Source of the DNA: Actinomycetota bacterium
GTDB taxonomy: Bacteria; Actinomycetota; Acidimicrobiia; Acidimicrobiales; Ilumatobacteraceae
Length of the DNA stretch: 27,223 nt
Direction: 5' to 3'
Assembly: GCA_009927375.1 (NCBI GenBank)
Contig: RFNE01000291.1
Location: 1-27,223, forward strand
The notes beneath the pieces were generated by a model. That model searched no databases. It saw only the letters and a program-made list of their open reading frames with translations, and was not told the origin of the DNA. Both the position numbers and the translations under genes were made by a program. How positions within the stretch are numbered: the first letter of the stretch is position 1; the number at the start of each line of letters is the position of its first letter. Shown here piece by piece: positions 1 to 7,310 of the stretch.

Positions 1-699
1 AACGTGTTCCGGATGCGCCTGCTCGGCGCCGAAGTCGTCCCGGCAATGTCAGGGAGCCGCACGTTGAAAGACGCAGTCAACGAGGCCATGCGCGATTGGG
101 TCGCATCCGTTGAGTCGACGTACTACGCAATCGGTTCGGTGATGGGCCCACATCCATACCCGTGGATCGTTCGCACGTTCCAGTCGGTGATCGGCGACGA
201 AGCCCGCGTGCAGTGTCGTGAGCTGCTCAACGGTGAGGATCCCGATGTGGTCGTCGCTTGTGTCGGCGGCGGCAGTAACGCGATCGGAATCTTCTCGGGA
301 TTCGTCGACACGGATGCGCGTCTCGTCGGCGTCGAGCCTGCGGGTGGAGCGGCAGTGGGACGCGGCGTTCCGGGCGTCGTGCACGGAATGCGTTCGTATC
401 TCATGCAGGACGAATACGGCCAGGTGCAGGAAGCACACTCGATCAGTGCCGGTCTCGATTATCCCGGGGTCGGTCCGGAGCACTCGCACCTGTCGTCGAT
501 CGGTCGTGCCGAATATCCGTCGGTCACCGACGAAGAGGTCATTGAGGGCTTTCAGTTGTTGTCGCGCACCGAAGGCATCATCCCCGCGCTCGAATGTGCA
601 CATGCCGTGGCGTGGATCTCGCGCGAGGCGCCGAAGATGCAGGGCAAGACCGTGCTCATGAATCTCTCGGGGCGTGGAGACAAAGACGTTGCCAGATGA
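1..699 (+). CDS. trpB: Tryptophan synthase beta chain, C-terminal part (partial, runs off window start)
   Basis: TrpB condenses indole with serine to give tryptophan, using PLP, inside the alpha2-beta2 complex in the cytosol. The reading frame is open from base 1, so the N-terminal half, including the PLP lysine, lies outside the window. Visible are the glycine-rich PLP phosphate-binding loop GGGSNAIG (about bases 265-290), the late segment GIIPALECAHA with the conserved Glu near the cofactor, and the C-terminal SGRGDKD, which carries the Ser that contacts the pyridine nitrogen. The 3' end sits just upstream of trpA, the usual trpBA order. Nothing in the visible part looks damaged. Identity is from direct reading of these motifs and is very secure. 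Confidence 0.96.
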   Translation, partial: NVFRMRLLGAEVVPAMSGSRTLKDAVNEAMRDWVASVESTYYAIGSVMGPHPYPWIVRTFQSVIGDEARVQCRELLNGEDPDVVVACVGGGSNAIGIFSGFVDTDARLVGVEPAGGAAVGRGVPGVVHGMRSYLMQDEYGQVQEAHSISAGLDYPGVGPEHSHLSSIGRAEYPSVTDEEVIEGFQLLSRTEGIIPALECAHAVAWISREAPKMQGKTVLMNLSGRGDKDVAR

Positions 700-721
700 T
701 GGACATCCTCGGTCCAACGCT

Positions 722-1506
722 GTGAATCCGTCGCTCGAGTCGCATCTCCGCGCGCGGCGCGAGTCTGGTCGAAAGATTCTTGTGCCCTACATCACCGGTG
801 GACTGCCGGGCTGGCTGGATGCCATTCGAGCCGCAGCCGCACAGGGTGCAGACGCGATCGAAATTGGGATTCCTTTTTCCGATCCCGTGATGGATGGCCC
901 GGTCATCCAGCAGGCCTCCGAGGTTGCGCTGCGCAACGGCGCGACGCCCGTGTCGATCCTGCAAGAAATTCGTGCGGTCGATGTGGAGGTTCCACTCGCG
1001 GTGATGTGTTACTACAACACCGTGCACAATGCCGGCCACGAGCGGTTCGCGAGCATGCTCGCCGACGCAGGGATTGCAGCAGCGATCGTGCCCGATCTTC
1101 CGCTCGAGGAGTCGGGTCCGTGGTGTGCCGCGGCAGATGCGGCCGGTGTCGAGACCGTCATGCTGGCTGCGCCGACCGCCCCCGACGAACGCTTGCCCCG
1201 CATCATCGATCGAGCCCGGGGCTTCGTGTACGCCGTTGGGTTGCTGGGTGTCACCGGCGAGCGCGATGAACTCGCGTCAACCGCAGTGGCTCTTGCCGGA
1301 CGGCTGAAGGCGCTCACCGACAAACCTGTTCTGGTTGGTGTCGGTGTGTCGAATGCAGAGCAGGCCGTTGAGGCGTCGCGTGTGGCTGACGGGTGATCCA
1401 AGGAGCATCCGTCATGCGACGAATGCTGGAAAATGGTCCTGACGCGGTCGGGGAGTATGTCGCCGAGGTGCGTCGCGCCCTCGATCACGCACACTCGACG
1501 AACTAG
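722..1506 (+). CDS. trpA: Tryptophan synthase alpha chain, with a probable 1-base frameshift near its 3' end
   Basis: TrpA cleaves indole-3-glycerol phosphate and channels indole to TrpB. The TIM-barrel motif EIGIPFSDPVMDGP holds both catalytic acids (the Glu of EIG and the Asp of MDGP); PDLPLEE, GVTGERDE and VGVGVSN follow at the expected places. The literal frame stops at 1394-1396, right after VADG. Adding one G to the GGG run at 1391-1393 continues the protein as VIQGASVMRRMLENG and on to a TAG at 1504-1506, which restores the family's normal end and a length of about 261 residues. The GTG at 722 puts the ILVPYITGG strand at residue 19, as in the family; a GTG at 674 would overlap trpB by 26 bases and is possible. 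A sequence error is likelier than a real truncation. Confidence 0.93.
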
Positions 1507-1509
1507 GTT
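1504..1509 (+). promoter_or_regulatory. Candidate -10 box (TAGGTT) for a leaderless bcp transcript
   Basis: TAGGTT matches the actinobacterial TANNNT -10 pattern and ends 6 bases before the bcp ATG at 1516, so transcription would start at or next to the start codon. The TAG of the box is also the repaired trpA stop codon. No -35 hexamer is recognisable, and there is no Shine-Dalgarno sequence between box and ATG. Inference only. Confidence 0.28.
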
Positions 1510-1515
1510 TGTCGC

Positions 1516-1968
1516 ATGCTGAAGGCCGGATCGAAGGCGCCGAAAATCGATTTGCTCGATCAAAACGGAAAGAGAACGACGCTCGCCTCATTCGGTAAGA
1601 AGAAGATCCTCGTCTACTTCTACCCAAAGGCGGACACGCCTGGTTGCACGCAGCAGTCCTGCTTGTTGCGGGACATCGCGGGGGACATCGGTCGCACCGC
1701 GATCGTGGGCATCAGTCCAGATTCACCTGCCAAGCAGAAGAAGTTCGACGACAAGTACTCGCTCGGTTTCCCGCTCTTGAGCGACGAGGAACACGTGGTG
1801 GCGAAGGCGTACAAGGTGTGGAAAGAGAAGTCGATGTATGGGCGAAAGTACATGGGGATCGAACGTTCCGCATTCCTCATCGACGCAAACGGTGTGATCC
1901 TGCATGCTTGGTACAAGATCTCGCCGAAGGACACTCCTGCCAAATTGCTGGAAGCGCTCGGCAAGTGA
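1516..1968 (+). CDS. bcp: Thioredoxin-dependent thiol peroxidase (Bcp/PrxQ-type peroxiredoxin)
   Basis: This 150-residue protein matches the normal Bcp length. It reduces hydrogen peroxide and organic hydroperoxides in the cytosol using a thiol donor such as thioredoxin. The motif YPKADTPGCTQQSC contains the peroxidatic Cys44 and, five residues later, Cys49, the resolving-cysteine spacing of atypical 2-Cys PrxQ enzymes. Downstream are the usual GISPDSPAKQKKF helix, the FPLLSDEE segment and an ERSAFLIDANG strand. It begins 9 bases after the repaired trpA stop and ends in a GTGA overlap with fabZ, so the two may be translationally coupled. No clear Shine-Dalgarno precedes the ATG; a -10-like box 6 bases upstream suggests a leaderless message. 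Confidence 0.95.
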   Translation: MLKAGSKAPKIDLLDQNGKRTTLASFGKKKILVYFYPKADTPGCTQQSCLLRDIAGDIGRTAIVGISPDSPAKQKKFDDKYSLGFPLLSDEEHVVAKAYKVWKEKSMYGRKYMGIERSAFLIDANGVILHAWYKISPKDTPAKLLEALGK

Positions 1969-2393
1969 CATCGTTCCCCGAGCCCTCTGCGCTGTTGCCG
2001 CATCGTCCGCCGTTTCTCTTCGTCGACGCGATCACCAGCCTCGACCCCGGAGTCTCGGCAACCGCGACCTGGACCTTGACAGGGAAGGAATGGTTCTTCG
2101 AGGGTCATTTCCCCGGGCGACCGACGCTGCCGGGTGTCTTGATGTGCGAGGCGATCGCCCAAACTGGCGCGCTCGCCATTCTCGCCGACGATCGTTACAA
2201 GGGGAAACTTCCGCTCTTTGGTGGACTCGACGGTGCGCGGTTCAGGCGCCAAGCAGGTCCCGGAGACACGCTGACCCTGGAGGCGACGATGGGCAAGATG
2301 TCTGCGAGAGCGGGTAAGGGTTCGGGTCGCGTCCTAGTGAACGGTGAAGTCGCCTGCGAATGTGACCTGCTGTTCGTCGTTGTCGACGCTTGA
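1965..2393 (+). CDS. fabZ: 3-hydroxyacyl-ACP dehydratase FabZ
   Basis: FabZ removes water from 3-hydroxyacyl-ACP during fatty acid elongation. The 142-residue product has the hot-dog fold hallmarks: LLPHRPPFLFVD near the start, the catalytic His in EGHFPGRPTLPGV and the catalytic Glu in LMCEAIAQTGA on the central helix. The GTG start at 1965 overlaps the bcp stop in a GTGA junction and gives the normal family length; upstream in-frame sequence is only a shadow of bcp. It lies on the strand opposite the other fab genes and ends 2 bases from the end of fabF, so FabZ and the rest of the pathway meet tail to tail with no room for separate terminators. Confidence 0.94.
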   Translation: MTSFPEPSALLPHRPPFLFVDAITSLDPGVSATATWTLTGKEWFFEGHFPGRPTLPGVLMCEAIAQTGALAILADDRYKGKLPLFGGLDGARFRRQAGPGDTLTLEATMGKMSARAGKGSGRVLVNGEVACECDLLFVVVDA

Positions 2394-2395
2394 TC

Positions 2396-3579
2396 TCAGC
2401 CGACGGGGGAGATGATCACCGAACCGTTGTGACCACCGAAGCCGAAGTTGTTCGAAATGGTCGGCCCAGGTGTCCACGGTCGGGGTTCACCGACGACGAC
2501 GTCGATGGTCATCGCCGGTCGATCTGCGTGGTCCCTCGCGTCGGTGGGATCAGCTTCTTCTCCATGCTCAGCAACACGGCCGCTGCTTCGAGCGCGCCTG
2601 CTGCCCCGAGCGGGTGACCGGTCACTCCCTTGATCGAGACGACTGGGGGACGTGATTCGCCGAAGAGCTTGGCAATTGCCTCGGACTCGGCAGCATCGTT
2701 GAGCGGTGTGCTCGTGCCGTGGGCGTTGATCTGCTTGATGTCGGACGGCTTCAGCCCGGCGTCCTCGAGCGCGAGTTGCATGCATCGAACCGCTCCCGCG
2801 CCGCCGGGTGATGGTGCGGTGATGTGGTGTGCATCGGCGTTGCTTGCCGCACCGACGATCTCCGCGAGGATCGTCGCGCCTCGTTCGACTGCCAAGTCGT
2901 ATCGCTCGAGTACGAACACCGCGGCGCCTTCGCCCATGATGAACCCATCCCGGGTGGCGTCGAACGGCTTGCTCACGAGCGTGGTGGAGAGTGCGGTCAT
3001 GTTCGCGAAACCGGCGAGGGCGGTGATGGTCGCAGCAGACTCCGATCCGCCAGTGACGACCGAGTCGCACTGACCCCAGGCGATTTGTCGTGCGGCGGCT
3101 CCGATCGCGTGGGTCGATGCTGCGCATGCGGTGCAAATCGTTTCTGCAGGACCCTGCAACCCGTAGCGCATGGAGATCGCTGCTCCGGATGCATTCGACA
3201 TCATCATCGGAACGAGGAACGGCGACACGCGGCGCTCACCCTTCTCGACGCGCACGATGACCTGCTCTTCGAGGGTGCGCAGGCCACCGATTCCGGTTCC
3301 GAAGATCGTGCCGATTCGTGCTGGATCGTAGGGAAGCGAGCCGGATTGGGTCAGTGCTTCGTGCGCAGCGGCGAGTGCGAACTGCTCGCAGCGATCACTT
3401 CGGCGTGCATCCTTCGGCGAGTCGAAGTACGGGGACGGGTCCCATTCGGCGATTTCGATCGAGCGGGCACCACTGAAACCTGGTCCGAGCAGCCCAGACC
3501 AAAAATTCTCCTTACCGATTCCGCACGGCGCAACGACGCCGTAGCCCGTGATCGCGACGCGATGTCCAGCGCCCCGCAT
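2396..3579 (-). CDS. fabF: 3-oxoacyl-ACP synthase II (FabF), with a probable 1-base frameshift near its C terminus
   Basis: FabF condenses malonyl-ACP with acyl-ACP in the elongation cycle. The Cys-His-His triad is visible as Cys152 in CTACAAST, His287 in NAHGTSTP and His322 in GHPLGAAG, with the conserved Lys317 just before the last. The frame from ATG 3579 runs to residue 354 (TTQID) and then hits a stop at 2509-2511. The next frame carries the true end, PAMTIDVVVGEPRPW and SNNFGFGGHN, to a stop at 2396-2398. One extra base in the GG pair at 2517-2518 (CC on the coding strand) joins the two as IDPAMTID, giving about 394 residues, near the family's usual 410. Last gene of the fab cluster, 13 bases after acpP. 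Most likely a sequence error. Confidence 0.93.
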
Positions 3580-3592
3580 GAAGGTGTAGCGG

Positions 3593-3832
3593 CTACTTGA
3601 CTTTTGAGGTGACGAGCGCGAAGGCCTTGCCGACGGTGTCGACGCCCTCGAGGTCACTCTCTGGGACTTCGATGCCGAATTCTTCCTCGAGTGCCATCAC
3701 GAGTTCGACCAGGTCGAGGCTGTCGGCGTCGAGGTCGTCGCCGAAGCTCGCCTCAGGGGTGATCTTGGACGCATCGACGGACAGCACGTCCACGGCGCAC
3801 TTCTTGAAACGGTCGAACAGTTCTTGGCTCAC
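3593..3832 (-). CDS. acpP: Acyl carrier protein
   Basis: This 79-residue acidic protein carries the growing acyl chain on a 4'-phosphopantetheine arm. The attachment serine is Ser38 in GDDLDADSLDLVELV, the standard DSL motif, followed by the acidic recognition helix MALEEEFGIEVPE. The GTG start at 3832 is fixed by a strong Shine-Dalgarno, AAGGAGA at 3837-3843 on the coding strand, and by the normal ACP length; the same frame is open further upstream but has no ACP-like sequence there. The 79-base gap after fabG holds a possible promoter of its own, fitting the high ACP level cells need. It sits between fabG and fabF, as in many FAS II clusters. Confidence 0.96.
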   Translation of the reverse strand: MSQELFDRFKKCAVDVLSVDASKITPEASFGDDLDADSLDLVELVMALEEEFGIEVPESDLEGVDTVGKAFALVTSKVK

Positions 3833-3836
3833 GAGA

Positions 3837-3843
3837 TCTCCTT
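3837..3843 (-). promoter_or_regulatory. Shine-Dalgarno of acpP
   Basis: AAGGAGA read on the - strand, 4 bases before the GTG at 3832. It is one of the strongest ribosome-binding sites in the window and decides the acpP start. Confidence 0.8.
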
Positions 3844-3881
3844 GGTGGTGCGATGTGGTGCCTGTCGCCAAGCACAAGTCA

Positions 3882-3887
3882 ATAGTA
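3882..3887 (-). promoter_or_regulatory. Candidate -10 box (TACTAT) for an internal acpP-fabF promoter
   Basis: TACTAT on the - strand fits TANNNT and lies in the 79-base space between fabG and acpP, about 50 bases before the acpP start. It would let acpP be made independently of fabD-fabH-fabG. No convincing -35 is seen upstream. Inference. Confidence 0.25.
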
Positions 3888-3911
3888 GTCGGCGCGATGA
3901 GTGTGACGCCG

Positions 3912-4625
3912 TTAGTGACCCATGCCAAGTCCGCCATCGACGGGGATGACCGCTCCCGTGATGTACGCCGCGGAAGGGCTCGCGAGGAACGTGATGACGT
4001 CGGCGATCTCGTTCGGTTGTGCAGTTCGTCCGAGTGGCACGGCGGCGCGAAGCTCTTCCATGCGCTTGTCACCCAACACGGCGGTCATGTCGGTGTCGAC
4101 TGGGCCAGGTGCGACAACGTTCACGCACACGTTGCGCGAGCCGAGTTCGCGGGCGAGCGAACGCGCAAGTCCGATGAGGCCTGCCTTGGACGCCGAGTAG
4201 TTCGCCTGTCCTGCGGAGCCGAGCATCGCGACGACGCTTGAGACGAGGATGATGCGGCCGGTTCGTGCGCGAATCATTCCCTGTGCCGCGCGCTTGCACA
4301 CTCGGTATGCGGCAGTGAGGTTGGCATCGACGACATCGGCGAAATCCGCTTCGCTCATTCGCAGCAAGAGTCCGTCACGTGTGATGCCGGCATTGGAAAC
4401 GAGAACGCCGACTGGACCGAACTTCTCTTCGACGGCTGCGAAGGCGGCGTCGACGTCTGACGCGCTCGTGACGTCGCACTTGACCGCGAAGAATTCTCCT
4501 GGTGGTGGCGACGAGTTGTACGTGACCGCAACGTTGTCGCCCAGTGCGGCGAACGCACGCGCGGTGGCAAGCCCGATGCCCTTTGAGCCACCGGTGACGA
4601 GAACGGTTCGTGGAGTGTGTGTCAT
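3912..4625 (-). CDS. fabG: 3-oxoacyl-ACP reductase FabG
   Basis: This NADPH-dependent short-chain dehydrogenase reduces 3-oxoacyl-ACP to 3-hydroxyacyl-ACP. The 237-residue protein has the Rossmann motif TGGSKGIG (residues 11-18), NAG at 78-80, and the catalytic tetrad Asn102, Ser130 (VSSV), Tyr143 and Lys147 (YSASK). The C-terminal ITGAVIPVDGGLGM is typical of FabG. The ATG at 4625 overlaps the fabH stop in an ATGA junction, and AAGGGAG lies about 8 bases upstream on the coding strand, so this start is preferred over an in-frame extension into fabH. It sits between fabH and acpP, which supports a role in fatty acid synthesis rather than another SDR function. Confidence 0.94.
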   Translation of the reverse strand: MTHTPRTVLVTGGSKGIGLATARAFAALGDNVAVTYNSSPPPGEFFAVKCDVTSASDVDAAFAAVEEKFGPVGVLVSNAGITRDGLLLRMSEADFADVVDANLTAAYRVCKRAAQGMIRARTGRIILVSSVVAMLGSAGQANYSASKAGLIGLARSLARELGSRNVCVNVVAPGPVDTDMTAVLGDKRMEELRAAVPLGRTAQPNEIADVITFLASPSAAYITGAVIPVDGGLGMGH

Positions 4626-5599
4626 CGAGAAGCTCCCTTCGAGGACCAACGAATGATCGCGCTCGCCGCGGTCATACCTGCTCCGAATCCGACCATGAGT
4701 ACGAGATCACCATCGCGGAGATGCCGCCCGCTCATCGCTCCGTCCGTTGCCGCGTCGAAGAGGGCAAGGGGGATCGAGGCAGAGGACGTGTTGCCGGTCT
4801 CGTGGAGGACGACTGCGGTCCGTTCCTTGGGAATGCCGAGTCGATCGCAGGCCGCATCAATGATTCGAGTGTTTGCCTGGTGCGGCACGACGAGAGCAAT
4901 GTCGTCGCCGGTAAGTCCAGCGATGGCGAGGGATTTCTGAGCGGAGTCGACCATGATGCGCACCGCGCGGCGGAACACTTCCTTGCCGTCCATCTGGATG
5001 TTGCCGCCAATCTCGGCATAGAGAAGATCTTCGGCAGAGCCATCGGCATCGAGATCCCATGCGAGGAGGTGCCCCGGTCCATCGACGGCTTCGAGCACCG
5101 CAGCGCCCGACCCGTCGGCAAAGAGCACCGCGGTGTTGCGATCGGTCCAGTCGGTGATGCGCGACAGCGTGTCGGTGCCGATCAGGAGAACCTTTTGCGA
5201 ACCGATCGCGATGAGGCCGTGGGCGACGGCGAGTGCATAGACGAAACCCGAGCAGGCGGCGTTGATGTCGAAGGCGCCGCAGGACAGCCCGAGTTCGCGA
5301 GCAACGGCGGCAGAGGTTGCCGGAACTTGGCGATCGGGGGTGGTGGTGGCGAGGACCAGAGCATCGATGTCGGAGGGTTGCAGACCCGCCATCGCGATCG
5401 CTTTGCGGGCACTTTCGACGCTGAGCGACATTGTCGATCCACCCACGTGACGTCGATGGATCCCCGTGCGTTCACGAATCCATTCGTCCGAGGTCTCCAT
5501 CGTCTTGGACAACTCATCGTTGGTGATGACGCGCTCGGGAAGTGCAAGGCCCCAGCCGGTGAAACGCGCGCCGCGCGCAGTTGCGGGAACCGTGGGCAT
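4622..5599 (-). CDS. fabH: 3-oxoacyl-ACP synthase III (FabH), initiation condensing enzyme
   Basis: FabH starts fatty acid synthesis by condensing an acyl-CoA primer with malonyl-ACP. The 325-residue protein has normal length and all three catalytic residues: Cys116 in NAACSGFVYAL, His240 in VPHQANTRI and Asn270 in HETGNTSSASIPLAL. The N-terminal half has the usual TSDEWIRERTGI segment and the C terminus ends in GFGAGMTAASAII, the normal FabH closing strand. It lies 32 bases after fabD and overlaps fabG by 4 bases, so it belongs to the same operon. Primer preference (acetyl-CoA or branched) cannot be read from the sequence. Confidence 0.96.
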   Translation of the reverse strand: MPTVPATARGARFTGWGLALPERVITNDELSKTMETSDEWIRERTGIHRRHVGGSTMSLSVESARKAIAMAGLQPSDIDALVLATTTPDRQVPATSAAVARELGLSCGAFDINAACSGFVYALAVAHGLIAIGSQKVLLIGTDTLSRITDWTDRNTAVLFADGSGAAVLEAVDGPGHLLAWDLDADGSAEDLLYAEIGGNIQMDGKEVFRRAVRIMVDSAQKSLAIAGLTGDDIALVVPHQANTRIIDAACDRLGIPKERTAVVLHETGNTSSASIPLALFDAATDGAMSGRHLRDGDLVLMVGFGAGMTAASAIIRWSSKGASR

Positions 5600-5631
5600 C
5601 GATCAAACCCTAATCGTTGAAATGACTGCGC

Positions 5632-6819
5632 CTATCGACTGCGCAGCCATGCAACGGGCTGATGTGGAGTGAGTCGTTCTCCATCGACGGCGATGAAGCT
5701 CTGCAACATTCCGGCAAACGGAGAACGTACCTCGACGTCGCCGACGTGTCCGAGCACGGTGCCGACGTCGACGAGAGTCTGGTTCGTGAGGTCGGATCGA
5801 CGTGTAAAGACACCTGCGCCAGGCGAGACCACCAATCGTTCGACGGCAAAGAGATGCTCTCCCTCGTGACGAGCGGTTTCGGGAATGGTTGCCGCGTGAT
5901 CGAACGTGTCGAGCCAGTCGATGAGTTTGTCGAGGTCGTCCGGTGTCGCGACGCTGATGTGTCGGGAGTCTTCGATCGTGCGCTTGACCATTCCGGTCAG
6001 CACACCTCCGGGTCCGAGCTCGATGAATCCCGTGATGCCGAGCTGCGACAACTCGAGGAGCACGTGCTTCCATCGCACCGGACTCGAAAGTTGAGCCGAC
6101 AACAACGATGCCCATTCCTCTCCCGTGGCGTGTGCGCGTGCGTCGACGTTCGAAACAACGGGAACCTCGGTGTCGCGGGGTCGGGCTGCGGCAATTGCGT
6201 CACGAAGTCGGTCGCGTGCGGACGTCATGTATGGCGTGTGGAACGCGCCAGAGACTGCGAGGGGCATGATGCGCTTGGCGCCGAGTTCCTTGGCGTGTTC
6301 GCCGGCCTTGGAGACGCCTTCGGGGGAACCGGCGATCACGACTTGGCCTGGTGCGTTGAAGTTCGCGACCCATACGTCCGCATCAGCTCGGCGACAAGCG
6401 ACTTCGACGTCTTCGTCGTCGAGACCGAGAACCGCGGCCATCGTGCCTGGAGAGGCGAGTCCTGCCTCGTGCATCGCAGCCGATCGTTCGCTCACGAGCC
6501 GCACTCCATCGTCGAAACCGAGTGCGCCAGTGGCCGTGAGAGCGGTGTATTCGCCGAGGCTGTGGCCGGCACAGTAGGTGGGTTCGATACCGAGGCGCTC
6601 GACGGCATCCAGGACCATGAGTGACGAGACGAAGGTCGTCAGCTGTGCATTGCGCGTGTCCTTGAGTTCTTCGGCATCTGCGTCGAGCAGAAGTTGGCCG
6701 ACGTCGCGACCAGCGACTTCAGATGCTTCGGCGACGAGTTCCCAGCTCTCGTGGTCAACCCACGGGCGTCCCATGCCGGGGCGCTGTGAGCCCTGCCCTG
6801 GAAAGGTAAAGGCCAACAT
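5632..6819 (-). CDS. fabD: Malonyl-CoA:ACP transacylase FabD with a C-terminal barrel-sandwich (biotinyl/lipoyl-like) extension
   Basis: FabD moves the malonyl group from CoA to ACP. Residues 1 to about 300 are a standard malonyltransferase: FPGQGSQ oxyanion region at 6-12, catalytic Ser87 in GHSLGEY, His194 in SGAFHTPY, and ELGPGGVLTGM at 267-277. FabD normally ends near 310. Here a linker (about 301-325) leads to roughly 70 more residues with two half-motifs, VVSPGAGVF and VRSPFAGML...VDGERLTPHQPVAWL, spaced like the two halves of a biotinyl/lipoyl barrel. The hairpin tip reads HVGDVEV (358-364), with no lysine where biotin or lipoate would attach, so it is probably a docking or structural module. 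ATG 6819 is preferred over GTG 6828. First gene of the fab cluster. Confidence 0.93.
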   Translation of the reverse strand: MLAFTFPGQGSQRPGMGRPWVDHESWELVAEASEVAGRDVGQLLLDADAEELKDTRNAQLTTFVSSLMVLDAVERLGIEPTYCAGHSLGEYTALTATGALGFDDGVRLVSERSAAMHEAGLASPGTMAAVLGLDDEDVEVACRRADADVWVANFNAPGQVVIAGSPEGVSKAGEHAKELGAKRIMPLAVSGAFHTPYMTSARDRLRDAIAAARPRDTEVPVVSNVDARAHATGEEWASLLSAQLSSPVRWKHVLLELSQLGITGFIELGPGGVLTGMVKRTIEDSRHISVATPDDLDKLIDWLDTFDHAATIPETARHEGEHLFAVERLVVSPGAGVFTRRSDLTNQTLVDVGTVLGHVGDVEVRSPFAGMLQSFIAVDGERLTPHQPVAWLRSR

Positions 6820-6852
6820 GACCCACACAGCGTAGGTCCCTCGGGGACTCGG

Positions 6853-6859
6853 TACGATA
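6853..6859. promoter_or_regulatory. Candidate overlapping divergent -10 boxes for tRNA-Leu (+) and fabD (-)
   Basis: The 77-base gap between fabD and the tRNA contains GGTACGATAC. On the + strand it gives GGTACGAT (TACGAT, 6853-6858), about 38 bases before the tRNA. On the - strand the same bases give TATCGT (6859-6854), about 34 bases before the fabD ATG. Both fit TANNNT. No -35 boxes are recognised. Inference from position and pattern only. Confidence 0.3.
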
Positions 6860-6896
6860 CATCGCTCGGCACGCGCCGAATTGGTCCGATACTCAG

Positions 6897-6982
6897 GCCC
6901 GAGTGGCGGAATGGCAGACGCGACGGACTCAAAATCCGTTGTTCGAAAGGGCGTGTGGGTTCAAGTCCCACCTCGGGCACCA
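6897..6982 (+). tRNA. tRNA-Leu (anticodon CAA), CCA encoded
   Basis: The sequence folds as a class II tRNA: acceptor stem GCCCGAG pairing with CTCGGGC, a D arm with stem GCG/CGC, an anticodon stem ACGGA/TCCGT closing the loop CTCAAAA with anticodon CAA, a long variable arm (TGTTCGAAAGGGCGT) as expected for leucine tRNAs, and a T arm GTGGG-TTCAAGT-CCCAC. The discriminator is A79-like at 6979, followed by an encoded CCA at 6980-6982. It reads UUG codons. It is transcribed away from fabD and toward a small protein gene whose ATG begins one base after the CCA. Confidence 0.96.
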
Positions 6983-6983
6983 G

Positions 6984-7310
6984 ATGGAAACTCCTACAGT
7001 TACGGACGTGTTCGGCACGCGACTCATTGAACGCCGTCTGCGCACCGTGTCGCAGTCACTTTCGTCGATGCGAGCAGAACTCGTCATCTATGACGAGCAG
7101 CTCGCGCACTTCGAAGACGATGCCAATGACAAGGAGATTCGCGCGCTCGTCTCCGAGACCGCCTCTGCGGCACACGAGCACCGCGACGCGGCGCGTCATC
7201 TTGAATTCGTGCGTCAACGCAGGGCCGAACTCCTCGAGGCGATTCGAGATCTCGAGGTTCGTCAAGACGAACTGCTCGACGGACTGAACAAGAAGTCCGG
7301 TTCGCGATGA
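6984..7310 (+). CDS. Small coiled-coil protein of unknown function upstream of pdtaR
   Basis: No family is recognised. The 108-residue product is highly charged, with little aromatic or cysteine content. From about residue 15 to 100 it reads as a long amphipathic helix pair (RLRTVSQSLSSMRAELVIYDEQL, then HLEFVRQRRAELLEAIRDLE, each within heptad-like spacing), suggesting a coiled coil. It has no signal peptide or membrane segment. ATG 6984 is one base after the tRNA CCA; GTG 7008 is a second possible start. The same frame is open upstream through the tRNA, but that part is not protein. The stop overlaps the pdtaR ATG in an ATGA junction, so the two are probably translationally coupled and may work together. 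Confidence 0.7.
   Translation: METPTVTDVFGTRLIERRLRTVSQSLSSMRAELVIYDEQLAHFEDDANDKEIRALVSETASAAHEHRDAARHLEFVRQRRAELLEAIRDLEVRQDELLDGLNKKSGSR

Noticed and set aside
4610..6624. Long + strand open frames opposite fabH and fabD
   Set aside because: Their translations are motif-free mirror images of conserved enzymes on the other strand.
6903..6983. N-terminal extension of the coiled-coil protein through the tRNA gene
   Set aside because: These codons are the tRNA-Leu sequence itself; the cloverleaf is complete, so the protein must start at or after 6984.
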